A stretch of DNA of 42,023 nt from a virus. The notes beneath the pieces are model-generated. The model saw only the letters and a list, made by a program, of their open reading frames with translations. It made no database searches and had not been told where the DNA came from. Of this stretch, positions 33,596-39,266 are shown in pieces (the first letter of the stretch is position 1; the number at the start of each line of letters is the position of its first letter). The position numbers and the translations under genes are program-made. Location: positions 1 to 42,023 of the IMG/VR virus record IMGVR_UViG_3300010392_000249; one strand, given 5' to 3'.

Positions 33596-33817
33596 TTACT
33601 TGGTGAACCCAATGCTACGTGCATTGGTGATGTCAATGAGGCCATAAGCAAACGCCCAGTCCACATCTTCGAACTCATTCTCTGCCCAAGCACGAGCAAT
33701 CTGCTCGGCTGCTCGTTCGTTACGAGCGTTGACTGTAACGTACTCTGAATGTTGAGCGCGTTGCTCCCCGTACACTTCTTTAAAAGACACTTCTACCTGT
33801 GCAAGAAACTTAGCCAT
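33596..33817 (-). CDS. Small hypothetical protein
   Basis: 73 residues from the ATG at 33817 (GGAG upstream). Beta then helix: MAKFLAQVEVSFKEVYGEQR, then ARNERAAEQIARAWAENEF. Resembles small phage proteins with a beta-alpha-beta pattern; function unknown. Confidence 0.66.
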   Translation of the reverse strand: MAKFLAQVEVSFKEVYGEQRAQHSEYVTVNARNERAAEQIARAWAENEFEDVDWAFAYGLIDITNARSIGFTK

Positions 33818-33843
33818 GATTATATTCTCCAATGGTTTTTTTT

Positions 33844-33856
33844 GATAACAGTTATC
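33844..33856. repeat. Palindrome GATAACAGTTATC between accessory genes
   Basis: Perfect copy; supplies the TGA stop of the gene ending at 33855 and lies upstream of the GGAG site of the gene at 33596-33817. Confidence 0.86.
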
Positions 33857-34124
33857 AGTTGGTGAACAGAAACTCACCTGTTACTTCTACGTACTTCAAT
33901 CCGAACACCGAAGGGAAGTATTGTGACACACGACCAGACCCATCGTCAACATACACTTTCCCCGTGCTTGAAGGCTTGTGCGGTGCATCACCACCTTTCA
34001 AGATAGAGGTATCCCCACGAAAAGATTGGACATTCTCATCAAGAGACACACTTTCTCCACCTTCACGAACAAGAGCGAACAGTTTGTTGTCGTAACCAGT
34101 GCGGTAAACTACTTTGCTAATCAT
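33855..34124 (-). CDS. Small hypothetical protein
   Basis: 89 residues, predicted beta-rich: VVYRTGYDNKLFALVREGGE and VFGLKYVEVTGEFLFTN. A GGAG site precedes the ATG. No domain recognised. Ends at a palindrome-provided TGA. Confidence 0.66.
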   Translation of the reverse strand: MISKVVYRTGYDNKLFALVREGGESVSLDENVQSFRGDTSILKGGDAPHKPSSTGKVYVDDGSGRVSQYFPSVFGLKYVEVTGEFLFTN

Positions 34125-34145
34125 AATATTCTCCAGTCAAAAATT

Positions 34146-34158
34146 GATAACGGTTATC
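34146..34158. repeat. Palindrome GATAACGGTTATC between accessory genes
   Basis: Perfect copy in the 46-base gap between two small genes, 12 bases after the stop of the zinc-ribbon gene at 34171. Confidence 0.86.
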
Positions 34159-34170
34159 ACAAAAAAAAAT

Positions 34171-34374
34171 TCAATACTCATCCCAAGGCTCTTCCCAAAG
34201 GGATGGGTCAACCAGCCTTTGTCCACTAGCGTTGAACAGTGCCCCGCAGTGGTCACAATCCGTGTCACCACCATAAGCATACAGCCTAGCCCCGCAGTCG
34301 CAGTCAAACTCTACACCAGCATACCTGCCGTTGTCATCCTCCAATCTCTTGAAGTTACGCTCTTCTCTGGTCAT
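34171..34374 (-). CDS. Small zinc-ribbon protein
   Basis: 67 residues. Cys residues in CDCGARLYAYGGDTDCDHCG form two pairs expected to bind zinc. It resembles many phage mini zinc-ribbon proteins of unknown role; DNA or RNA binding is possible. AGGGG lies just before the ATG. Confidence 0.68.
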   Translation of the reverse strand: MTREERNFKRLEDDNGRYAGVEFDCDCGARLYAYGGDTDCDHCGALFNASGQRLVDPSLWEEPWDEY

Positions 34375-34393
34375 GTTGTTCCCCTTTTTTCGT

Positions 34394-34406
34394 GATAACA
34401 GTTATC
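34394..34406. repeat. Palindrome GATAACAGTTATC between accessory genes
   Basis: Perfect copy; supplies the TGA stop of the gene ending at 34405. Confidence 0.86.
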
Positions 34407-34713
34407 ATGCCTTTACAAAGTGAACGGACTTGTCCACCACGTTCCCGTTCGAATCGTACTTGGTGACAAAGCAAGGCCCACTCGTAGCTTTCATACCTAC
34501 TTTGCCCACGTTCTTCTTGCCTTGCTTGGCGTTACGCTTCATCAAGCGTTCGTCCGCTGTCCTAGGACGGCCACCCCACGTACCGTAAAGCCCACGTTCC
34601 CTATATTCTTCCCGCAAAGCCCGTGTTTCTGCTTTGAATTCAGGTTTGCCCACACGTTCGAGCGAATCTTTGTGCGCACGTTCCATGTACAGTTGGTCAA
34701 AAGATTTAGCCAT
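34405..34713 (-). CDS. Basic hypothetical protein
   Basis: 102 residues, strongly basic (LREEYRERGLYGTWGGRPR and LMKRNAKQGKKNVGKVG). Possibly nucleic-acid-binding. GGAG site before the ATG. No domain recognised. It is the second gene of the leftward unit. Confidence 0.65.
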   Translation of the reverse strand: MAKSFDQLYMERAHKDSLERVGKPEFKAETRALREEYRERGLYGTWGGRPRTADERLMKRNAKQGKKNVGKVGMKATSGPCFVTKYDSNGNVVDKSVHFVKA

Positions 34714-34755
34714 GATTCATTCTCCAAGATTACCGGCCAACCCACGTCAGCCGGT

Positions 34756-34768
34756 GATAACCGTTATC
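34756..34768. repeat. Palindrome GATAACCGTTATC between the first two leftward genes
   Basis: Perfect copy; supplies the TGA stop of the first leftward gene. It is the copy closest to the control region. Confidence 0.86.
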
Positions 34769-35195
34769 AAACCTCAGCCTGTTCTGCGTGGTTCATTTCA
34801 ACCAACATGAGCCAAGCCTTTTCCATCAAGGTTTCCAAGGTTTTCATCTGGCCTTCTTCTTGAGCCTTCTCGATCAAGTTTTCCAATTGCTTAGCAAAGT
34901 CGGTTTGCTTGTCTGTTTTCTTCTCAGATACCGCCACAATCCATGAACCATCGGCCTTCTTCACTGTCATTTTTGGCAAATCCATCGACTTGCAAACCCG
35001 TTGCATAGCCATGCGAAGACCGGCCAATCGTGCCCGTGATTGTTCTTTGTCGAATCGTGGGTTCTCGTCGATCATTCGTGCCGCTTCAGTGATAGTGGCT
35101 TGATCGTTAGTCACAAAGCATTGGCGTACCAATTCTTGAACTTTGTTACCTTTGTTTGCCTGTTCCAGAATTGCTGTGTAGAGTGCGTTTGCCAT
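34767..35195 (-). CDS. First gene of the leftward unit, helical hypothetical protein
   Basis: 142 residues, Gln/Lys/Glu-rich and helical. Contains RMIDENPRFDKEQSRARLAG, then a short beta section (LPKMTVKKADGSWIVAVSE) and a coiled-coil C-terminus. A GGAGAT site precedes the ATG. It is the gene nearest the sigma-54-like promoters, so it would be the first made early in infection. Function not recognised; candidates for such genes include inhibitors of host proteins. Confidence 0.68.
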   Translation of the reverse strand: MANALYTAILEQANKGNKVQELVRQCFVTNDQATITEAARMIDENPRFDKEQSRARLAGLRMAMQRVCKSMDLPKMTVKKADGSWIVAVSEKKTDKQTDFAKQLENLIEKAQEEGQMKTLETLMEKAWLMLVEMNHAEQAEV

Positions 35196-35308
35196 GATGT
35201 AATCTCCAATGTGTTAGTCAAAAATTGCTGAACCGTTGTTCGCTGTCCAGGAATTGAATTATCCGGATTTTTTAACCGAGTGCAACAAAAAGATTTTTAT
35301 CGGAAACG

Positions 35309-35341
35309 GGAAACCGATAGGCAAAACCTATTGGGGTTTCC
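35309..35341. other. Hairpin in the early (leftward) leader
   Basis: GGAAA-CCGATAGG, loop CAAAA, CCTATTGG, 2-base bulge, TTTCC: about 13 bp of stem with one G-U pair. It lies between the sigma-54-type promoters and the first leftward gene, so it would form in the early mRNA. On the plus strand it is followed by TTCTTT. The part CCGATA can instead pair with TATCGG at 35299-35304, giving an alternative hairpin. Confidence 0.5.
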
Positions 35342-35379
35342 TTCTTTATATCTTGAAACGCACGCGTCACGCGCACACA

Positions 35380-35394
35380 CGCGCAATATGCGCG
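35380..35394. repeat. Inverted repeat in an alternating purine-pyrimidine tract
   Basis: CGCGCA-ATA-TGCGCG within a 30-base alternating CG/CA tract (about 35368-35397). This overlaps the expected start point of the nearest sigma-54-type promoter and could adopt Z-DNA or a cruciform under supercoiling. Confidence 0.5.
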
Positions 35395-35397
35395 CGT

Positions 35398-35413
35398 AGC
35401 AAAAACCGTGCCA
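35398..35413 (-). promoter_or_regulatory. Sigma-54-type promoter, proximal copy
   Basis: On the minus strand TGGCACG-GTTT-TTGCT, with the invariant GG and GC at the correct distance. Nearest of three such elements to the leftward genes; expected start near 35386. Confidence 0.7.
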
Positions 35414-35425
35414 GAAAATTGAAAA

Positions 35426-35445
35426 CACTGTACGTTTATACAGTG
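35426..35445. repeat. Inverted repeat CACTGTA-N6-TACAGTG
   Basis: Perfect 7-bp arms with a 6-base centre (35426-35432 and 35439-35445), lying 13 bases upstream of the proximal sigma-54-type promoter. Operator-like. Confidence 0.65.
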
Positions 35446-35575
35446 GATCTCACGATTTTATTTTTTAATACCTGAGTGACCCCTAGGGCCAAAAACGCAG
35501 CACAGAGCGTTTTGACGCGTTTTAGGACGCTGTACAAAAACACAGTAGAATTGGGTTGGCATGGTTTGTGCTATA

Positions 35576-35591
35576 GGCAAGAATCGTGCCA
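35576..35591 (-). promoter_or_regulatory. Sigma-54-type promoter, middle copy
   Basis: On the minus strand TGGCACG-ATTC-TTGCC. Only the last base departs from the usual TTGCA/T. Confidence 0.7.
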
Positions 35592-35652
35592 TGCGAGCAC
35601 GTCAGTGGTGCCAGCAACCTGCTAGGATTGGATGTTAACAACTGTTAACGAA

Positions 35653-35668
35653 AGCAAGTATCGTGCCA
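35653..35668 (-). promoter_or_regulatory. Sigma-54-type promoter, distal copy
   Basis: On the minus strand TGGCACG-ATAC-TTGCT, preceded by CT: a full match to the sigma-54 consensus YTGGCACG-N4-TTGCW. Confidence 0.75.
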
Positions 35669-35730
35669 AGAGTGGCTTGTTTACAAGTGTTAACAAGGTT
35701 GGTGTTGTCTGTCCCCATTTACCTATCAAA

Positions 35731-35768
35731 TCAATCTGACACGATGCAGTGTCACATTCAATCTGACA
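35731..35768. promoter_or_regulatory. Possible activator-binding region (inverted and direct repeats)
   Basis: TGACAC-GATGCA-GTGTCA (35737-35754) is a perfect inverted repeat, overlapped and followed by two direct copies of TCAATCTGACA (35731-35741, 35758-35768). It lies 70-115 bases upstream of the distal sigma-54-type promoter, where enhancer sites for sigma-54 activators usually lie. Confidence 0.5.
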
Positions 35769-35932
35769 ACAAGTATTGTCTGATAACTGTTACCTATTGG
35801 ACAAATAGTTTTTCATTTCTGTACACGGGGAAAGATTTGTGGTAGGGGATAAGGGGGGATATGGGGGTGGGTTCTGTTCTGTTCTGACCCAAGAAAAATA
35901 TCTCACCAATTTTTTCTTCCAAACCTCTTTGA

Positions 35933-35971
35933 GCATCTTCGATGCGATCGGTACTCAAATTATTTTTGAGT
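35933..35971. repeat. Two inverted repeats just upstream of the rightward promoter
   Basis: GCATC-TTC-GATGC (35933-35945) and ACTCAAA-TTATT-TTTGAGT (35953-35971) end 6 bases before the -35 box at 35978. They may be operators for the late promoter. Confidence 0.55.
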
Positions 35972-35977
35972 TACCTC

Positions 35978-36006
35978 TTGACACATAGGTTCAACTCTGG
36001 TATACT
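35978..36006 (+). promoter_or_regulatory. Sigma-70 promoter of the rightward (late) unit
   Basis: TTGACA (35978-35983), 17-base spacer, TATACT (36001-36006), in noncoding DNA upstream of all rightward genes. The transcript has a leader of about 455 bases. Confidence 0.8.
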
Positions 36007-36312
36007 TAAAGGGAGTGGGAGAGAACGCTTGCTAAATGACGAGACACCTCTTCCCTCTTGTCCGACCTGAACCCCACGGGGATAAACAAGCAGAACAGAT
36101 TTAACAGCTTGTGCGTATTGGATGACAAACAACTCGGAAGTCTTGTAAGGGACATGAGAATTCTGAGAGTAAGTGTCTGAACAAACAGCCACTTCGTACT
36201 TTGTCTGACAAACAGCCAAGGCACCTCAGATGAAAAGTAGTTAGGGTTGATCCTCCTTATTTGAATGGATAGCTTGATACAGGACAATAGATAAAGGTTA
36301 CTTGTGGTACTC

Positions 36313-36338
36313 GTTACTCGGAACTGGTTACTCGGAAC
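36313..36338. repeat. Tandem 12-base repeat in the rightward leader
   Basis: GTTACTCGGAAC at 36313-36324 and again at 36327-36338, two bases apart. Role unknown; possibly an RNA-binding or structural element. Confidence 0.6.
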
Positions 36339-36469
36339 ACGGAGTAGAACAGATAAAGGATAATGGGAGAGTTCATCAAGGAAGCTGACGTGGGGTAATA
36401 ATATCTAAAAATAATAATAATAACATACATTAAAAAAAATAACTTACACACACAAAGAGAGAACACACT

Positions 36470-36745
36470 ATGCCTAACAAACTTATCAGAAACCTTCCTG
36501 CTGGTGCACAACATCAAAGTTGGTTTGCTCCTAACAGGGTAGTCAGTCTTGCTGTAGGAGCCTCTTTAGATACAACCAACATTGCTGGTGTACGGACTAA
36601 CTCGGCTTTTGAATATCAAATTAACGGAGCAGGTGTAGAGGCAATACTACCTGCTGGACAAGTGTTGTGGATTGGTGAAGGTGTTAATTCAATTAAGAAT
36701 GGAAACGCTGTTTCTGTTGCTGTATTAGAAGTCATGGACGCTTAA
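36470..36745 (+). CDS. First gene of the rightward unit, hypothetical protein
   Basis: 91 residues, predicted beta-rich (VVSLAVGASLDTTNIAGVR; AILPAGQVLWIGEGVN). A GAGAG site precedes the ATG. No domain recognised. Its abundance and position resemble small virion or head proteins, but this is not certain. It may be a minor structural protein like those seen at the start of other late operons. Confidence 0.65.
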   Translation: MPNKLIRNLPAGAQHQSWFAPNRVVSLAVGASLDTTNIAGVRTNSAFEYQINGAGVEAILPAGQVLWIGEGVNSIKNGNAVSVAVLEVMDA

Positions 36746-36752
36746 TAACATC

Positions 36753-36893
36753 ATGCCACTGAAGAAAGGAAAGTCCAACAAAACTGTTTCATCCAACGTA
36801 AAGAAGTTGATGGGTGAAGGGTATCCACAGAAACAAGCAGTAGCTATCTCCCTGTCAACTGCAAAGCGTAAAAAGAAAGGAATGAAGAAATAA
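36753..36893 (+). CDS. 46-residue basic protein
   Basis: Begins MPLKKGKSNKTVSSNVKKLM and continues GEGYPQKQAVAISLSTAKRK with a Lys-rich end. Many tailed phages carry such a small protein, with the GxPxKQAxAIA pattern, near head or lysis genes; its role is unknown. Stop overlaps the next start (TAATG). Confidence 0.7.
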   Translation: MPLKKGKSNKTVSSNVKKLMGEGYPQKQAVAISLSTAKRKKKGMKK

Positions 36894-37096
36894 TGTTAAC
36901 TTACCTTGTCAAAGCAGCCAAGTCAAAGACCATGTGGTTCAGTGTAGCTGTGGTTACTGTTGGTGTTGTAGAACAGAACCTCAGTCTGTTTGAACAGTAC
37001 GTAGGTAATGAACACTTTGGTCTGTTTACTGTTGGAGTAGGTGTTGTATCTGCCCTGCTTCGTGTTGTAACAACTCAATCCATTACGGAGAAATAG
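36893..37096 (+). CDS. Putative holin
   Basis: 67 residues with two hydrophobic segments (about 14-29 and 42-60) separated by a polar loop, and a C-terminal LRVVTTQSITEK. This pattern (SKTxWF...LR.VTT.S...K) is typical of small phage holins that permeabilise the inner membrane. Location in the rightward unit before the terminases matches lysis modules of related podoviruses. Start overlaps the preceding stop. Confidence 0.7.
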   Translation: MLTYLVKAAKSKTMWFSVAVVTVGVVEQNLSLFEQYVGNEHFGLFTVGVGVVSALLRVVTTQSITEK

Positions 37097-37104
37097 ATAA
37101 AAAA

Positions 37105-37608
37105 ATGAAAACTAAATCTAATGCAAAAACCAGTCCGGCTAAAGGGCAGTTCGGCAATAAAAGAAATGCAATGCTGGTTGTAGAACAAGCAAGTGCAGTT
37201 CCAAAAGATCGTGGTGCGCCTATGACCAAGAAAGGAACAACCAACGCTTTTCGTCTTACTCCTGCATTAAATGAGAATGTAAAAAGCGAAGTTAAAAAGG
37301 ATTTTAGTCGTGTTAAAAAAGCACTCAAGTCAGGAGAGAAATCTTCCCTTCCTGTTGGGGCCAGAGACACTCAGAAGTTGGCTGGTATTAGGGCTGCAAG
37401 TCGTCTTATTGGTAGGGCAAATCTGGTTACTGGTGCAGCTACTACAGGAGTAGCAATCGGAAAACGAATCAACGAAGGTGTTGAGTACAAGAAGAAGATG
37501 ACTGACGGTAAAAAGAAAGTTGATTCCAAAATGAACAAGACTGGAAACAAGAATTACAAACAAGCAGTAAAGAACAACAGCAAAGGTGTTGGAGGTTTTT
37601 TTAGGTGA
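37105..37608 (+). CDS. Basic hypothetical protein
   Basis: 167 residues, very basic and Lys-rich (VKSEVKKDFSRVKKALKSGE), with a hydrophobic middle (RLIGRANLVTGAATTGVAIG) and a Gly/Asn-rich end. No known domain. Overlaps the next gene by 4 bases. A DNA- or membrane-associated role is possible. Confidence 0.62.
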   Translation: MKTKSNAKTSPAKGQFGNKRNAMLVVEQASAVPKDRGAPMTKKGTTNAFRLTPALNENVKSEVKKDFSRVKKALKSGEKSSLPVGARDTQKLAGIRAASRLIGRANLVTGAATTGVAIGKRINEGVEYKKKMTDGKKKVDSKMNKTGNKNYKQAVKNNSKGVGGFFR

Positions 37609-37982
37609 ACCCTTGGACAATCTTTACCACTGCAATCTCTACTGTGTTTGGCAGTTGGGTAGACCTCAAGAAAGCTCGTGTTGAAGCAGAGAAAGCTCAC
37701 CTGATGCGTCAAGCACAAAGCGAAGCTGACTGGGATCTTGAAGCTATCCGTCAAGCACAGTACAGTTGGAAAGATGAACTCATTACAATCATCTGGTTTG
37801 CTCCGTTGGTTGTTGCTTGGTTCTATCCACAAGACGCTCTTGAGTGGGTAGTGTTCGTAGGTGAACTCCCTTTCTGGTATCAGATTGGTATGTTTGGTAT
37901 CATGGCTGCTTCATTCGGTCTACGTTGGTTTTTTAAACAGGCTGGATTAAAAACAATTAAGGGGAGGATAGGTGTTGAATAG
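37605..37982 (+). CDS. Membrane protein, possibly a second holin
   Basis: 125 residues from a GTG start. An N-terminal amphipathic helix and a charged coil (DLKKARVEAEKAHLMRQAQS) precede two hydrophobic segments (ITIIWFAPLVVAWFY and FWYQIGMFGIMAASFGLRWF). Similar proteins with a 'WKDE ... W.P' pattern occur in the lysis and terminase regions of podoviruses and are often called holin-like. Function remains a prediction. Confidence 0.62.
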   Translation: MNPWTIFTTAISTVFGSWVDLKKARVEAEKAHLMRQAQSEADWDLEAIRQAQYSWKDELITIIWFAPLVVAWFYPQDALEWVVFVGELPFWYQIGMFGIMAASFGLRWFFKQAGLKTIKGRIGVE

Positions 37983-38472
37983 TTTTACCTGTCAATCTTG
38001 CGATGTTTCTAAGCCTACAGAATCTTTTAAAAGAAGTTCAACAGCCAAACGAGGACATAGGGCTGTCTGTAAAGAGTGCGACTCCGTTGCAAATACAGCT
38101 TGGAGAAAAAACAATAAAGATAAAAAGGATGAAAAAGATAAAGAGTGGAAAAAACAAAACCCATCTAAAGTAAAGAATAGCTATTACAAATACAACCTTA
38201 AAAGGAAGTTTAACCTTTCTGAACAAGATTACGAACAAATGCTTACTTCTCAAGAAGGTTGTTGTGCTATTTGCAGACAAACATACTGCTCTACAGGGTA
38301 CCGTTTTGCAGTCGATCATTGTCACGTTACAGGAAAAATAAGAGGACTTCTTTGTCAAGCCTGCAACACTGGGATTGGTAAATTAAAAGACAATGTTGAT
38401 CTTCTTAAAAGGGCTATTGAATACCTTGAAAAAGATCAAGCATTGAAGATTACACAATCAAAAGGGAAGTAA
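37972..38472 (+). CDS. HNH nuclease, endonuclease VII family
   Basis: 166 residues from the GTG at 37972 (GGGGAGG just upstream). An N-terminal zinc-type segment (FTCQSCDVSKP, VCKECD) is followed by a Lys-rich linker. The endonuclease VII-type HNH core comes next: C98/C101, D115-H116 in AVDHCHVTGKIRG, and C128/C131-N132 in LCQACNTGIG. T4 endonuclease VII resolves branched DNA; free-standing relatives can be homing genes. AT-rich codon use suggests mobility. The start overlaps the preceding gene. Confidence 0.85.
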   Translation: MLNSFTCQSCDVSKPTESFKRSSTAKRGHRAVCKECDSVANTAWRKNNKDKKDEKDKEWKKQNPSKVKNSYYKYNLKRKFNLSEQDYEQMLTSQEGCCAICRQTYCSTGYRFAVDHCHVTGKIRGLLCQACNTGIGKLKDNVDLLKRAIEYLEKDQALKITQSKGK

Positions 38473-38477
38473 CATCT

Positions 38478-38834
38478 ATGGCTAAGATTGAAAAATCCAA
38501 GATGCCTTGCAACAAACCAAGAGCACAGAAAAGTGGTGGTAAGAAATCTGTGGTAAAAGCGTGTGAAGGTGGTAAAGAAAAAATCGTCAGGTTTGGTGAT
38601 GCCAACATGACAATTAAGAAAAGTGACCCTGCACGTAGAAAATCTTTCCGGGCACGGCACAACTTGGGGTTGCTTGCAAATACCTATGCAGTAACAGCGA
38701 CACCTTCTGGCGCACCTGGAACGGGTTATTGCTCAGGCATGGCTCTTTCAACCAATTCGTTTGAAATTTATTTTACAAATCCTGCGGGTGCATTGGCAGA
38801 CATGAATTTTAATTTCATGTTGCAAGCGATTTAA
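38478..38834 (+). CDS. Chimeric protein: small basic phage protein fused to tail-fibre-like C-terminus
   Basis: 118 residues. Residues 1-62 (MAKIEKSKMPCNKPR ... SVVKACEGGKEKIVRFGD ... RRKSFRARHN) belong to a family common in phages that usually ends shortly after a CxxxxGxK..ARYWSC motif. Here the sequence changes abruptly after ARHN (about 38660) to LLANTYAVTATPSGAPGTGY and then TSFEIYFTNPAGALADMNFN. This looks like the last strands of a tail fibre, with different codon use (GCG). A deletion or recombination joint within the gene is the simplest explanation. Confidence 0.6.
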   Translation: MAKIEKSKMPCNKPRAQKSGGKKSVVKACEGGKEKIVRFGDANMTIKKSDPARRKSFRARHNLGLLANTYAVTATPSGAPGTGYCSGMALSTNSFEIYFTNPAGALADMNFNFMLQAI

Positions 38835-38921
38835 GGTTTTAAAATGCAACCAATCACCGCCGCCATTCAGTATTTTTCAGAAGCCGAGTTGCGGTGTTGT
38901 TCTAAGTTATAAAGGTTAAGT

Positions 38922-38993
38922 ATGCAACTCTCCAAAAACTTCTGGCTCTCTGAGTTCACCAAGTTCGCAGACAGCCTTGCGGCTTGGAATTGA
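38922..38993 (+). pseudogene. Remnant 5' end of an M15-type endolysin gene (copy 2)
   Basis: Starts MQLSKNFWLSEFTK and then goes out of frame. Removing one T at 38964 restores SQTALRLGIDNI, exactly the usual endolysin M15A continuation, up to a TAA at 39001. The rest of the catalytic domain is absent. An AAAGG site is still present before the ATG. The DNA differs from the remnant at 17684 at several positions, so the two have separate origins. Confidence 0.7.
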
Positions 38994-39014
38994 CAACATC
39001 TAATAAAAGTATGT

Positions 39015-39263
39015 ATGGAACACGTAACCAACGAACAGATAGCAGTCTTGCTTAAACATATTGACGAAAAGATTGATCGTCTTGTGTGGAGGGCTGACCA
39101 GACTGAAACAAAACAAGCTGACTTTGATAGACGTTTGACTATCTTAGAGACTACTCTTGTGACTAAACAAAACTCGTTTGGTATGCAAGTGTTGGAAAAG
39201 GGCGGCTTTGTGTTTGTTGGTACTCTTATAACATTCATTGCAAAACAATTAGGATTGGTGTAA
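39015..39263 (+). CDS. Small membrane-anchored coiled-coil protein
   Basis: 82 residues. A coiled coil (about 5-50, IAVLLKHIDEKIDRLVWRAD) is followed by one C-terminal hydrophobic segment (GGFVFVGTLITFIAKQLGLV). This N-in, tail-anchored layout resembles XhlA-type hemolysin/holin accessory proteins. It lies between the endolysin remnant and the small terminase. It may be part of the lysis module. Confidence in function is low. Confidence 0.6.
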   Translation: MEHVTNEQIAVLLKHIDEKIDRLVWRADQTETKQADFDRRLTILETTLVTKQNSFGMQVLEKGGFVFVGTLITFIAKQLGLV

Positions 39264-39266
39264 ATT

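Larger units (their letters stand above)
35196..36469. other. Divergent control region without protein genes
   Basis: 1.27 kb between the leftward and rightward units. Short open frames here have no good ribosome-binding sites. It holds three sigma-54-type promoters (minus), one strong sigma-70 promoter (plus), several inverted repeats and a long rightward leader (36007-36469) in which nothing further was recognised apart from a tandem 12-base repeat. A packaging site or replication origin could also lie here. Confidence 0.8.

Noticed and set aside
35557-35572. Sigma-54-like element on the plus strand (TGGCATG-GTTT-GTGCT)
   Set aside because: GG and GC spacing is right but two consensus positions differ, and a much better sigma-70 promoter (35978) serves the rightward genes.
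36007-36469. tRNA or other structured RNA gene in the rightward leader
   Set aside because: No T-loop/acceptor arrangement or CCA-type end was found; only a short tandem repeat is visible.
38844-38912. 22-codon frame MQPITAAIQYFSEAEL...
   Set aside because: No clear ribosome-binding site or similarity; lies in a recombination scar and is probably not a gene.
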